64,000 nt of DNA from Candidatus Margulisiibacteriota bacterium (GCA_041650635.1 JBAZKV010000004.1:31566-95565), one strand, 5' to 3'. Shown: positions 32,128-41,037, counted from the first letter of the stretch. Translations and numbers: made by a program. The notes: a model not told the origin generated them from the letters alone.

Positions 32128-32915
32128 CAGATCTCTCCTTTCTCGCAGCGTTCCTGCATCTTTTCCACATAAATGTAATAATCTTTCCTTGACAGCTTTG
32201 CTGCTGCAGGTTCGTCCGCTATCAATACAGTGTTTGGATGCAGTTGCAGGGCTGAGGCCGGCACCATCGAAGTGACGGGGCCTTCCACGACCTTCTGAAG
32301 GATAGAAGCCTTATTTTCTCCGGAAACCAAAAAGACGATCTTTCTGGCTTCCATTATTGTTCCTATACCCATAGTGAGCACATATCTGGGCACTTCCTTT
32401 TCGGAATTGAAGAACCTGGAATTGTCCTTTACCGTCTGCTCTTCCAGGGTCTTGAGCCTTGTGCGGGAGCCAAGCGAAGAGCCAGGCTCGTTAAAGCCTA
32501 TGTGTCCGTCGCTGCCAAGCCCCAGAAGCTGGAGGTCGATCCCTCCCTTCTGCTTTATTTCCCATTCATACTGCTTGCAGTATTCCTTTATGTTCTTTAC
32601 TGTCCCGTCGGGGATCAGGGATTTGCCTTTTCTTATGTTGACATGCCTGAACAGGTGCTCGTTCATAAAGTAGTGATAGCTCTGCGGATGATCGTCCGCA
32701 AGCCCGTAATATTCGTCAAGGTTAAAAGTAAAGACCTTGGAAAAATCCGCCTCTCCTTCTTTGTATAGAGCTACAAGTTTCTCATAAGCGCCCATAGGAG
32801 TGGAGCCGGTGGCAAAACACAGAACGGAGGAAGGCTTTTCTTTAAGCTGCTGCGCGACTATTGAGGCTGCCTTGCGGCTTAACTCTTCGTAGTCCCTGGT
32901 TATTATTATCCTCAT
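32127..32915 (-). CDS. nagB: Glucosamine-6-phosphate deaminase
   Basis: Turns glucosamine 6-phosphate into fructose 6-phosphate and ammonia; 262 aa. The phosphate loop ATGSTPMGAYEKL is near residue 37, DEYYGL near 68, and the catalytic LGLGSDGHIGFNEPG near 132. It overlaps ackA by 4 bp (ATGA) and is followed directly by the GlmU-like gene. Together they give a small amino-sugar and acetate operon. The reverse reaction could supply amino sugars for the wall. Confidence 0.95.
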   Translation of the reverse strand: MRIIITRDYEELSRKAASIVAQQLKEKPSSVLCFATGSTPMGAYEKLVALYKEGEADFSKVFTFNLDEYYGLADDHPQSYHYFMNEHLFRHVNIRKGKSLIPDGTVKNIKEYCKQYEWEIKQKGGIDLQLLGLGSDGHIGFNEPGSSLGSRTRLKTLEEQTVKDNSRFFNSEKEVPRYVLTMGIGTIMEARKIVFLVSGENKASILQKVVEGPVTSMVPASALQLHPNTVLIADEPAAAKLSRKDYYIYVEKMQERCEKGEI

Positions 32916-34174
32916 TTTCCGAAGTCCGATGACTCGAACGAGTAAGTGAATCTGGTATGGACCGCATAGCGTCCTTCCAGAATGGCCACAACATCTTCAA
33001 TAAATACGAGCTCTTCATTGGTGGGGATCACCAGGACCCTGATGGCGGAGCCCTCCGCCGAAATATCCGACTCTTTTTCCCTTGTCTTTGCCAGAAGGTT
33101 CTTTTCCCTGTCCAGCTTGATGCCCAGCGGCTCAAGGCCGTCAAGAATGCGGGCGCGAAGGCCGGTGTCCAGCTCTCCGGCTCCGGCGGTAAACACTATG
33201 GCATCGGTACGGCCTATGGCGGCAAGATAGCTGCCGATGAACTTCTTGAGCCTGTATGCTTCCATCTCGATGGCAAGTCGGCACCTTTCGTCCCCCTGTG
33301 AGGCGGCTTTTTCTATGTCCCTTCTGTCGTTGTACTTGCCAGTTATTCCCAGGAGACCGCTCTTATTGTTAAGTATCTTGTCAATTTCTTTAACATAAAA
33401 GCCCTCTTTTTCTATCATGAAGAGGATTATACCCGGGTCGAGATTGCCGCACCTGGTCCCCATTATGGCGCCGTCCAGCGGAGTAATGCCCATGGTCGTA
33501 TCGACGGAGACCCCGTTCTTGATCGCTGCAGCGCTTACCCCGTTGCCGATGTGTATGGTTATCGCGTTAAGCTCTGCGGGCTTTTTGCCCAGGAAAACCG
33601 CGGCTCTCTTTGAAACATAAAGATGAGACGTGCCGTGAAAACCGTACCTTCTGACGCCGTACATCTTGTACCATTCGTAGGGCACCGCGTACAGATAGGC
33701 GCTGGGCGGCATGGTCTGGTGAAAAGCAGTATCGAACACCGCAACATTTTGGACCCCGGGAAGGGCGGCTTTGGCTGCCTCTATCCCGGCGATGTTGGGC
33801 GGGTTGTGAAGAGGCGCCAGGTCCTGGACGGACTTGATCGCTTCCAGTACGCTGTCATCCACAAGCACGGAAGAATGGAATTTTTCGCCTCCGTGGACCA
33901 CCCTGTGGCCCACTGCCGAGATCTCTTTCAGGCTCTTTAGCGGGCCGAATTCCGGGTCGGTCAAAAGCCCCAGGATGAGCTTTATCGCCGAGCCGTGGTC
34001 CGGGCAGTCCTTTTCGAACCTCTTCTTTTCCCCTTGCTCGGTCTCGTGGCAGACAGCGCCCCCGCTGCTGCCTATCCTTTCCAAAAGGCCTTTGCAGATG
34101 ACGAGTTTTTTTGACCAGTCGTACAGTTGGTATTTGACGGAAGAACTTCCGCAGTTCAGAGCGAGAATTTTCAT
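32912..34174 (-). CDS. ackA: Acetate kinase
   Basis: Makes ATP from acetyl phosphate, 420 aa. It begins ILALNCGSSSVKYQL and has HRVVHGGE, AVFDTAFHQTMP with the catalytic Asp, GFHGTSH, IHIGNGVSA and the late FTAGAGELD. The start is at ATG 34174; a longer frame to 34234 would run into the pyrB promoter. No pta lies beside it, so acetyl phosphate must come from a distant gene. It is the expected energy-yielding end of sugar fermentation. Confidence 0.96.
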   Translation of the reverse strand: MKILALNCGSSSVKYQLYDWSKKLVICKGLLERIGSSGGAVCHETEQGEKKRFEKDCPDHGSAIKLILGLLTDPEFGPLKSLKEISAVGHRVVHGGEKFHSSVLVDDSVLEAIKSVQDLAPLHNPPNIAGIEAAKAALPGVQNVAVFDTAFHQTMPPSAYLYAVPYEWYKMYGVRRYGFHGTSHLYVSKRAAVFLGKKPAELNAITIHIGNGVSAAAIKNGVSVDTTMGITPLDGAIMGTRCGNLDPGIILFMIEKEGFYVKEIDKILNNKSGLLGITGKYNDRRDIEKAASQGDERCRLAIEMEAYRLKKFIGSYLAAIGRTDAIVFTAGAGELDTGLRARILDGLEPLGIKLDREKNLLAKTREKESDISAEGSAIRVLVIPTNEELVFIEDVVAILEGRYAVHTRFTYSFESSDFGK

Positions 34175-34188
34175 GTCTACTCTGTGTA

Positions 34189-34197
34189 TGATATAAT
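34189..34197 (+). promoter_or_regulatory. Extended -10 promoter of pyrB
   Basis: TGaTATAAT in the 44-bp gap between the divergent ackA and pyrB starts. ATG 34219 lies 21 nt downstream, leaving about 15 nt of leader with only a weak AGGG. Confidence 0.55.
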
Positions 34198-34218
34198 ACT
34201 CCAGGGCAAAAATCAACA

Positions 34219-35154
34219 ATGGCTCTAAAGTCAAAACACCTCCTCGGCATAAAAGAACTGACCGCCTCCGAGATCAATTTGATACTTGACACGGCCGAAG
34301 CCATGAAAGAGGTCCTGTCCCGGCCGATGAGAACAGTGCCGGCACTTCAGGGAAAGATGATCACCAACCTTTTTTACGAGCCAAGCACAAGGACAAGGAC
34401 CTCTTTTGAAACAGCCGCAAAACACCTGTCAGCCTCGGTAGGCAGCGTTGCGGCCTCCAGCAGCAGCATTGTAAAGGGAGAAAGCCTTGTTGACACCGCG
34501 AAAAACCTTGAGGCCCTGGGAGTTAATGCCATTGTGGTGCGCCATTCCATGTCCGGAGCTCCCCATCTGATAGCAAAGAACATTTCCGGCTCGGTCATTA
34601 ATGCGGGCGACGGCTGCAACGAACACCCCACGCAGGCGCTCCTTGACATTTTTACCATGCGCGAAAAAAAGGGGAGCCTTAAAGGGAAAAAGGTTGTTAT
34701 AGTCGGGGACATACTTCACAGCCGGGTAGCCAGGAGCAACATGTGGGGGCTTTTAAAAATGGGAGCTGCTGTGTCCGTTGTGGGGCCGCCAACCCTGATG
34801 CCGAAAGGCCTGGAGGAGACCGGAGTTAAAGTGTCGTTTGACCTTAAGAGCGAGATAAAGGATGCCGACTTCATAAATATCCTGCGAATACAGCTGGAAA
34901 GGCAGAAAGACAGCCTCTTCCCTTCGCTCCAGGAATATGCGGACCTGTTCGGCCTTAACTCAGAGATGCTTAAAAATGCCAGAAAAGATGTTGTCATACT
35001 GCATCCCGGGCCCATAAACAGGGGAGTGGAAATGACCTCCGAGATAGCCGACGGTCCTTACAATGTGATACTTGAACAGGTGACCAACGGAGTGGCGGTA
35101 AGAATGGCGGTCCTGTTCCTCCTGCTGGGCAGCGGAAAGCACAGGCCTCTCTAA
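34219..35154 (+). CDS. pyrB: Aspartate carbamoyltransferase catalytic chain
   Basis: First committed step of pyrimidine synthesis, 311 aa. The carbamoyl-phosphate site STRTRTSFE lies near residue 55, VVRHSMSGAPHL near 105, DGCNEHPTQALLD near 135, and LHPGPINRGVE near 255. No regulatory pyrI follows. It faces the convergent UbiA gene, overlapping it by 4 bp. carA lies 5 kb away on the other strand. Confidence 0.96.
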   Translation: MALKSKHLLGIKELTASEINLILDTAEAMKEVLSRPMRTVPALQGKMITNLFYEPSTRTRTSFETAAKHLSASVGSVAASSSSIVKGESLVDTAKNLEALGVNAIVVRHSMSGAPHLIAKNISGSVINAGDGCNEHPTQALLDIFTMREKKGSLKGKKVVIVGDILHSRVARSNMWGLLKMGAAVSVVGPPTLMPKGLEETGVKVSFDLKSEIKDADFINILRIQLERQKDSLFPSLQEYADLFGLNSEMLKNARKDVVILHPGPINRGVEMTSEIADGPYNVILEQVTNGVAVRMAVLFLLLGSGKHRPL

Positions 35155-36017
35155 CTGAACCTCATCAGAGCGGAAACGGCCAATATCCACAAAGCAATAT
35201 CGATAAAGACCGCGATGTCGGTACTTACCTGTTTTTCCAGCGGCCGGGGCGAGCCAAGGTCGTATGTCAGGTAAAAGATCCTGTAGATAAAATAGACCGC
35301 AAAGGGTATCGTATAAACAAGGTTATACCTTATCCCGTCAGGGCCGATCAGGGCATAGAGAATGTAGACCGAAAGCACAAGAGGTACCGAAAAAGAGATC
35401 AAACTGTCCAAAAGCGAAGCATAAGGCCCGGAAGAGAGGGGCGAAGAAGGGGCCTTTTGTGCGTCAAGGAGAAAAGCGCGCTTTCTTTCGCAAAAAACCA
35501 GAAGGACGGAGACGAGCATGACAAATACCAGCAGCCAGGAAGAAACCGGCTTTGATATGGCAACAGTTCCCGCGATAAGACAAAGCGATATCTCTGCAGA
35601 CACGGCAAGCGCATCAAGGACGAAATGGTTCTTTAACAGCAGGAAATAAGACAAGGATACAAAAAAATAACCGGTAGCTGCCAGTCCGAAAACCGGTCCC
35701 AGAAGGAAGGCGGCGGTAAAAGCGCCTGCTAAAATGACCGCTGTCCCGAATTCGGCCCTTTCTATGCCGAGCTGCCCGCTGGCCACAGGCAGGGTCCTCT
35801 TGAGCGGGTCCTTTATGTCCTCTTCTTTATCTATGATGTCGTCGATTATGCTTATGGAACCCGACAGAAGGGAGAATACGACAAAAGCCACCGTCAGTTT
35901 GATAACATAGACAAGGTTGAGAAGGTCCCCGGTAAACAGAAGCGGCAGGAAAATGACCAGATGCCTCCACCAGCGGTCAGGCCTCATGGTAACGAGGAGA
36001 AGTTCAAAGGTTTTCAT
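35151..36017 (-). CDS. UbiA-family prenyltransferase
   Basis: Integral membrane enzyme, 288 aa, eight to nine helices. The first acidic motif is IIDDIIDKEEDIKDPLKR near residue 58, where the common form is NDxxDxxxD. A second acidic loop is YDLGSPRPLEKQVSTD near 255. The opening MRPDRWWRH and the KR-P pattern resemble decaprenyl-phosphate phosphoribosyltransferases. The neighbouring rpe makes pentose phosphates, so a role in polyprenyl-pentose synthesis is possible. Quinone or heme side-chain transfer is the other choice. Confidence 0.78.
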   Translation of the reverse strand: MKTFELLLVTMRPDRWWRHLVIFLPLLFTGDLLNLVYVIKLTVAFVVFSLLSGSISIIDDIIDKEEDIKDPLKRTLPVASGQLGIERAEFGTAVILAGAFTAAFLLGPVFGLAATGYFFVSLSYFLLLKNHFVLDALAVSAEISLCLIAGTVAISKPVSSWLLVFVMLVSVLLVFCERKRAFLLDAQKAPSSPLSSGPYASLLDSLISFSVPLVLSVYILYALIGPDGIRYNLVYTIPFAVYFIYRIFYLTYDLGSPRPLEKQVSTDIAVFIDIALWILAVSALMRFS

Positions 36018-37117
36018 TATTTGATATAGCCCTCGACCATTATATCATTGCCCATCCTTTTCATGCCCACATCCTTTAGGCTGAGAGCATCTTTCATGGA
36101 CAAGATCCCGTCCCCTTCTACCGGAGAGGGGGCATCCCTTCCTCCGATAAGCTTTGGCGCTATAAAATAAACGACCTTATCCACGATTTTTTGTTTAAGC
36201 GCTCTTGCAGCAGTGATCCCTCCGCCTTCTATAAGAACGCTGCAGATACCGCCCCTTCCAAGCTCCTTCAAAAGGTGTTTGAGATTTATGACCCCGTTTT
36301 TCGCCGGGGCAATTACTATTTGGGCTCCTTTTCTTTCGAGTTTACGGAGTTTTACCGGGGAGGCTTTTGAGGTTACTGCTATGATAGTTTCCGCACCATT
36401 CCCAATGACTTTGGCATTTAAAGGTGTTTTTGCCAGCGGATCTATTACTATCCTTATGGGCTGAACAGCAGGCTCTTTCCCCTTTTGCCTTGATGTTAGA
36501 AGGGGATCATCTTTTAGGACCGTTCCGATCCCAACCATTACAGCATCGACCCTGCTCCTGAGTTCGTGCACATAACGCCTGGAAAGCTTTCCGGAAACCC
36601 AGCGGCTGTCGCCCGTGCTGGTGGCTATCTTGCCGTCAAGTGTGGAGGCGGATTTGAGCATGACAAAAGGCAGTCCGGTGGTTATGTGCTTAATAAAGAA
36701 CTCGTTTAGCCTTGCCGCCTCTTTTTCAAGCACCCCGGTCCTTACTTTTATGCCTGCCCTTTTCAGCGCCCTGAACCCTTTTCCATTGACCAGGGGATTG
36801 GGGTCTTTGATCGCCGCCACCACCCGCTTGATCCCCGACCTGATGAGAAGGTCTGTGCAGGGAGGGTTCTTTCCCCAGTGGCAGCAGGGCTCAAGAGTGA
36901 TGTAAAGAGTGGAGCCCTTGGCACTTTTCCCCGCGGCTTTAACGGCATAATGCTCCGAATGAGGCTCGCCGAATTTTTTGTGAAGGCCGGTGCCTATCAC
37001 TTTCCCTGCTTTAACAAGGACAGCGCCAACCAGAGGATCCGGGGAAACATGAGGCCAGGCCTTTGAAGCAAGTTTCAGCGCCAGCTTCATGTATTCTTTG
37101 TCTTTATCCGGGGCCAT
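36017..37117 (-). CDS. ribD: Bifunctional riboflavin deaminase/reductase
   Basis: Second and third steps of riboflavin synthesis, 366 aa. The N-terminal deaminase has the zinc site with HSEHYAV (usual form HAE) near residue 49 and LEPCCHWGKNPPC near 75. The C-terminal reductase has KSASTLDGKIATSTGDSRWVSG split around residue 155 and IEGGG near 295. No ribE, ribBA or ribH is adjacent, so the rib genes are dispersed. It directly follows rpe, 1 bp apart. Confidence 0.94.
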   Translation of the reverse strand: MAPDKDKEYMKLALKLASKAWPHVSPDPLVGAVLVKAGKVIGTGLHKKFGEPHSEHYAVKAAGKSAKGSTLYITLEPCCHWGKNPPCTDLLIRSGIKRVVAAIKDPNPLVNGKGFRALKRAGIKVRTGVLEKEAARLNEFFIKHITTGLPFVMLKSASTLDGKIATSTGDSRWVSGKLSRRYVHELRSRVDAVMVGIGTVLKDDPLLTSRQKGKEPAVQPIRIVIDPLAKTPLNAKVIGNGAETIIAVTSKASPVKLRKLERKGAQIVIAPAKNGVINLKHLLKELGRGGICSVLIEGGGITAARALKQKIVDKVVYFIAPKLIGGRDAPSPVEGDGILSMKDALSLKDVGMKRMGNDIMVEGYIK

Positions 37118-37768
37118 CTATTTTGCCGTCCTTATGCGGCTTATGGCAGTACCGTAATCTTTTGAGTAGAACACCGCGGACCCAGCCACAAGTATGTTAG
37201 CCCCGGCATCTACGGCTTCTTTAGCGGTCTGCGGGTTTATTCCTCCGTCCACTTCTATGTCAAGGCCCAGCTCTCTTTTATTTGCGGTCTCTCTTATGGC
37301 CCGGACGCTTTTTAGCGCGTCCGGAATGAACTTTTGCCCCTCAAAACCAGGGAAAACGGTCATTACGAGAACCATCTTTACCTTGTCAAGAAATCGCTCT
37401 ATGGCTTGTGCCGGAGTGTCAGGATTTATAGCAAGCGCCGGAGCCGCTCCAAGGTCTTCAATCATCTTTATAAGCTTAAGAGGGTCCGGGGTCGTTTCTA
37501 TGTGGAAAGAGATAATGCCGCTGCCGGCTTTGATGAAAGCCTCGACATATCTTTCCGGGTTCTCTATCATAAGATGAGTGTCAAGGGTAAGGGAAGTGCT
37601 TTTTCTTGCAGCCTTGACCACAAGAGGCCCGATGGTTATGTTCCTGACAAAATGCCCGTCCATGACATCGATGTGCAAAAGGTCCGCTCCGGCCTTTTCC
37701 ACTGCCGAGATCTCCTGACCCAGACGGGAAAAATCGGCCGATAGTATGGAGGGAGCTACTTTAATCAT
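37118..37768 (-). CDS. rpe: Ribulose-phosphate 3-epimerase
   Basis: Interconverts ribulose and xylulose 5-phosphate, 216 aa, TIM barrel. It begins APSILSADFSRLGQE and has LHIDVMDGHFV with catalytic Asp and metal-binding His, LTLDTHLMIENPE, MTVFPGFEGQ and EVDGGINPQTA. It overlaps the PASTA protein gene by 8 bp. Supplies ribulose 5-phosphate that could feed ribD's pathway and the UbiA-like enzyme in the same operon. Confidence 0.96.
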   Translation of the reverse strand: MIKVAPSILSADFSRLGQEISAVEKAGADLLHIDVMDGHFVRNITIGPLVVKAARKSTSLTLDTHLMIENPERYVEAFIKAGSGIISFHIETTPDPLKLIKMIEDLGAAPALAINPDTPAQAIERFLDKVKMVLVMTVFPGFEGQKFIPDALKSVRAIRETANKRELGLDIEVDGGINPQTAKEAVDAGANILVAGSAVFYSKDYGTAISRIRTAK

Positions 37769-38351
37769 TTTGTTCTCCTTTGGCCGATACCGTTATGGCT
37801 ACCGAAGAACCTCCCGAAAGCGCTACTCCTGCTCCGGGGGACTGGTCTATAACCGTATCCTCGGCAGACCCCTCAGACACTACAAAAGTCTCTTCTATTA
37901 TGAACCCTTTTTCGGAAAGAAGGTCTTCGGCCGCCTGTCTGGAAAGCCCCACCACATTCGGGACAGCGGTGCCTTTTTCCATAGCACTGAGCACGATCTC
38001 GACTGTTCTGCCGGCTTTGACTTTTTTACCTGCCGGAGGTCTTTGTGAAAGCACGGTCCCGGCCGCTTTTTTTGAAAAAGAAATACCGCTTATTTCCGGC
38101 GCCAGGCCGGCATCTTTTACTGCGGAAAAGGCCTCTGAGCTGGATAGCCCCAGCACATTTGGGACCAGAGTTTCCCTGGCCGAGGTCCCGTACATCCAGA
38201 CAAAGGAATTGAAAGCCACCGGAATGAGAATAAGGCACAACAGGATCCCTGCCGCAAGAGGCCCAAAGGTCAGCCTGCCCGAACCGAACAGATAACCGGC
38301 TATTCCCACTATTGCTGCGGCGCCCAAAAAATACAGGTACTGCTCTGTCAT
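37761..38351 (-). CDS. Membrane-anchored PASTA-domain protein
   Basis: A 196-aa protein with two N-terminal membrane helices (about residues 5-22 and 28-50). Two PASTA repeats follow: VPNVLGLSSSEAFSAVKDAGL near residue 65 and VPNVVGLSRQAAEDLLSEKGF near residue 132. PASTA domains bind peptidoglycan fragments or beta-lactams, usually as the outer part of PknB-type kinases. Here the domain is in a separate gene 2 bp after the kinase-like gene, so the pair looks like a split PknB. Confidence 0.88.
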   Translation of the reverse strand: MTEQYLYFLGAAAIVGIAGYLFGSGRLTFGPLAAGILLCLILIPVAFNSFVWMYGTSARETLVPNVLGLSSSEAFSAVKDAGLAPEISGISFSKKAAGTVLSQRPPAGKKVKAGRTVEIVLSAMEKGTAVPNVVGLSRQAAEDLLSEKGFIIEETFVVSEGSAEDTVIDQSPGAGVALSGGSSVAITVSAKGEQND

Positions 38352-38353
38352 GG

Positions 38354-39385
38354 TTATTCTCCCATTACAAGTATTTGGACCAGCGAGTAGATCATCCCGC
38401 CGGCCACTGAAGCCAGAAAGGCGGCAAGCATCCAGCGGAAGAGGCTCCTTCCGCTTTTTCTGCCTTCCGCCTGCTCAAACTCCTTTTTTTCTGCCTCTTT
38501 CTTTTTTTCTTCCGGGGTCTCTTTTTTTCCGTTGTCAAAAATGCCCAGCTCCGGCATTTCTATGGAGAGGCAGTGGGGCAGCATGAGGGCGCTGTTTTCA
38601 AGGCTCTCCTTTACATAGGAAGCCGAAGGAAACCTCAAAAGAGGGTCCCTTTCGAGGCATTTCATGACTATGTCATCCATAAATTTGGGGACCTTGGGAT
38701 TTAGCGCGGAAGGGGACTGAGGGGAGCAGCGCACTTTTTTGAGCGCCGCAAGCACCGGCCTTTTTTCCTCAGAAAAAGGCAGGCACCCCGTAAGACAGAG
38801 GTACATGAATATTCCAAGCTTGTAGATATCGGAGCTTACATCAGGAGCCTGTCCCAGTATCTCTTCGGGGGACAGGTATGCCGAGCCTTTTTCCATGAGG
38901 GTAGAGGAGAGCTTTTCTATGGAACTGTTGACCGCAGCGTTAATGCCGAAATCCGCCACCTTAATTTTAGAACCTTCCAAAAAAATGTTCCCCGGGCTAA
39001 GGTTCCCATGCACTATTTTGCTTTTGTGCGCGGCTTCAAGAGCTTCGCAGATGCCTTCCGCAATGCCGCGCGCTTTTTCCACTTCGAGAGGTTTTTTGGC
39101 GGAGGAAAAGTCGCTGCCTTCGACGAATTCACGGACAAAGTAGAAGCCCTGCCAGCCGTAATCACCGTCCAGCAGTCTGGGAACGGAAGGATGGTCCAGC
39201 CTCGAAAGGACGGAGATGTCTTTTTTGAGTTTCTTGGTCAGAATACTGTTCAAATAGCTGCGCTTGAAGATCTTAATAAGAAGATTTGCGCCGGTTTCCG
39301 CGTGTGAGCCCCTGTAAGTAATGCTCCGGTCGCTTTCGCAAAGCTTGCCCGTGATCTTATATTTGCTCTTTAAGATCCTGTCCAT
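38354..39385 (-). CDS. Ser/Thr protein kinase-like protein with HGN catalytic loop
   Basis: Kinase fold in residues 1-265, charged linker, one membrane helix near 315-335, almost no outer part; 343 aa. The ATP lysine is in LLIKIF near residue 38 and DFG is present (VADFGIN). The Gly-rich loop (GKLCESDRSITY) is poor. The catalytic HRD is replaced by HGN (IVHGNLSPGNIF), so the general base Asp is missing. It may be a pseudokinase or have weak activity. It is paired with the PASTA gene and follows carA with no gap. Confidence 0.85.
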   Translation of the reverse strand: MDRILKSKYKITGKLCESDRSITYRGSHAETGANLLIKIFKRSYLNSILTKKLKKDISVLSRLDHPSVPRLLDGDYGWQGFYFVREFVEGSDFSSAKKPLEVEKARGIAEGICEALEAAHKSKIVHGNLSPGNIFLEGSKIKVADFGINAAVNSSIEKLSSTLMEKGSAYLSPEEILGQAPDVSSDIYKLGIFMYLCLTGCLPFSEEKRPVLAALKKVRCSPQSPSALNPKVPKFMDDIVMKCLERDPLLRFPSASYVKESLENSALMLPHCLSIEMPELGIFDNGKKETPEEKKKEAEKKEFEQAEGRKSGRSLFRWMLAAFLASVAGGMIYSLVQILVMGE

Positions 39386-40504
39386 TTACTGTTTCTTTTC
39401 CATCATGGAAACAAAGCGGTTGAACAAGGCCTGGCTGTCCAAAGGGCCGGGAGATGCCTCGGGATGATACTGAACGGAGAAAACGGGCATGAATTTGTGG
39501 GAAAAGCCTTCGCAGGTCCCGTCGTTAAGGTTTATGTGGGTTATCTCTATATTGGTGTTCTTAAAAGACGAGGCCTCTACGGCAAACCCGTGGTTTTGTG
39601 AGGTTATCTCTACCTTTCCCGTCCTTAAGTCCTTGACCGGATGATTGCTTCCTCTGTGGCCGAACTTGAGCTTGAATGTCTTTGCCCCAAAAGCAAGAGC
39701 AAGTATCTGATGGCCGAGGCAGATCCCGAAGATGGGAAGCTTTCCTGCGAGCTTCTGGGCGGCTTCTATCCCGTAGGACACCGCGGAGGGATCGCCGGGA
39801 CCGTTTGAGAACAGGACCCCGTCGGGTTTCATCTTAAGCACCTCTTCTGCTGCAGTTGTCCCTGGTACCACCATTACCCTGCAATTGAGCGAGCTCAAGA
39901 TCCTCAATATGTTATGCTTGACCCCAAAATCATAAACCACTACTTGGTGCTGAGACCCCAGTTTTTTTGCGCTGCCCTTTAAGAAATCCCTGCGGCCCTC
40001 TTCCCACCGGTAGGGGGCCTTACAGCTCACCTCTTTTGCAAGGTCGGCTCCGTTCATTGACCTTGAAGCAAGCACTTTCTTGTGCAGGCTGCCGATGTCA
40101 AGGTCTTCCGTAGAAATAGCGCTGCGCATGGCCCCGCGGTTCCTTATGTGCCTCGTAATAGCCCTTGTGTCAACATTGCAAAGCCCGGTTATAGCGTTTT
40201 TTTTCAGATACTCTCCAAGGCTCTCCTGCGCCCTCCAGCTGCTGAAGATGCGGCTTTCCTGCCTAACGACAAAGCCGGAGGCAAAGATCCGTCTTGATTC
40301 CGTATCGTCGGGATTGACCCCGTAGTTGCCTATCAGAGGATAGGTCATGGTCACGATCTGTCCCTGGTAGGAGGGGTCCGTCAGCACTTCCTGATAACCG
40401 GTCATCCCGGTGTTAAAAACGGCCTCGCCAAAAGCCGTCCCGCAGGAGCCAAAGGCTTCGCCCTCAAAATAGGCCCCATCCTCCAGCATAAGAATGCCTT
40501 TCAT
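39386..40504 (-). CDS. carA: Carbamoyl-phosphate synthase small subunit
   Basis: Glutaminase of carbamoyl phosphate synthase, 372 aa. The N-terminal domain begins KGILMLEDGAYFEGEAFG and has FNTGMTGYQEVLTDPSY. The class-I amidotransferase has FGICLGHQILALAFGA with nucleophile Cys near residue 247, and VQYHPEASPGP. carB is not in the window. ATG 40504 fits the family, and a TATAAT lies 9 nt upstream. A 45-residue longer frame is rejected. First gene of the operon carA-kinase-PASTA-rpe-ribD-ubiA-like. Confidence 0.96.
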   Translation of the reverse strand: MKGILMLEDGAYFEGEAFGSCGTAFGEAVFNTGMTGYQEVLTDPSYQGQIVTMTYPLIGNYGVNPDDTESRRIFASGFVVRQESRIFSSWRAQESLGEYLKKNAITGLCNVDTRAITRHIRNRGAMRSAISTEDLDIGSLHKKVLASRSMNGADLAKEVSCKAPYRWEEGRRDFLKGSAKKLGSQHQVVVYDFGVKHNILRILSSLNCRVMVVPGTTAAEEVLKMKPDGVLFSNGPGDPSAVSYGIEAAQKLAGKLPIFGICLGHQILALAFGAKTFKLKFGHRGSNHPVKDLRTGKVEITSQNHGFAVEASSFKNTNIEITHINLNDGTCEGFSHKFMPVFSVQYHPEASPGPLDSQALFNRFVSMMEKKQ

Positions 40505-40513
40505 ACTAGACCT

Positions 40514-40519
40514 ATTATA
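40514..40519 (-). promoter_or_regulatory. -10 box of the carA operon
   Basis: TATAAT on the minus strand, 9 nt before ATG 40504, so the leader is at most about 3 nt. Confidence 0.55.
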
Positions 40520-40580
40520 TGCCAAACCGGTGAAATTATCAAAAGAAACTAACGATAGATATATGAAGGGGGAAAGGCAG

Positions 40581-40769
40581 ATGACAGACCAGCTCAAAAA
40601 AGACTTTACCGCAATAGAAAGAATAGAGATAAGCGGCAAGAAGTATCTCTTAAGGTCAAATTATAACACCCCCAAAGACGACCAGACCCTTGGCAGTTTT
40701 ATAAGCATACTTGCAAACAGCTTCAAGTCTCAGGCCCAGGCCCCCAAGACCGTCTGTCACTGGAGATAA
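40581..40769 (+). CDS. Unrecognised small protein, 62 aa
   Basis: No family recognised. It is soluble and charged (MTDQLKKDFTAIERIEISG at the start, then KKYLLRSNYNTPKDDQTLGSF in the middle), ending in a Cys-His-Trp-Arg tail. I start at ATG 40581 because GGGGGAAAGG lies just before it; a longer frame from 40494 would overlap the carA promoter. It forms a two-gene unit with the next small gene, closed by a good terminator, which is the main evidence that it is real. Confidence 0.5.
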   Translation: MTDQLKKDFTAIERIEISGKKYLLRSNYNTPKDDQTLGSFISILANSFKSQAQAPKTVCHWR

Positions 40770-40772
40770 AAA

Positions 40773-40976
40773 ATGGGGAACCCTAAAATGCTGAAAGCTA
40801 TAAACCAGGTGGTTTTTAACCAGTACATAGAACACATAAAAGGCGCGGGGCTCTACAATGTTACGCTTTGCGGCTGCAGGCAGGGCGCCCCGGACCCGGA
40901 ACTTCAAAAGACCTTTATCCTGATCAAGGACCTGAAAAAGTGGTGCTTCATGAACAGGTTCGAGATCATTAACTGA
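40773..40976 (+). CDS. Unrecognised small protein, 67 aa
   Basis: No family recognised. The sequence is mixed helix/strand, with two cysteines in VTLCGCRQGAPDPELQKTF and a third near the end (KKWCFMNRFEIIN). A metal or redox role is possible but unproven. ATG 40773 is 3 bp after the previous small gene, and a rho-independent terminator follows 31 bp after the stop. Confidence 0.5.
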   Translation: MGNPKMLKAINQVVFNQYIEHIKGAGLYNVTLCGCRQGAPDPELQKTFILIKDLKKWCFMNRFEIIN

Positions 40977-41007
40977 ACCAGGTTGCCTTATTTTCTTGGC
41001 CAACTAC

Positions 41008-41029
41008 CCCCGGTGATCCCGGGGTTTTT
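41008..41029 (+). terminator. Rho-independent terminator
   Basis: Stem CCCCGG/CCGGGG with loop TGATC and a run of five Ts. It ends the two small plus-strand genes and shows that this stretch is transcribed. Confidence 0.8.
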
Positions 41030-41037
41030 GGTTTCTT

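Noticed and set aside
40504..40639. 45-residue N-terminal extension of carA
   Set aside because: The extension is hydrophobic, absent from the family, and would place the -10 box inside the gene.
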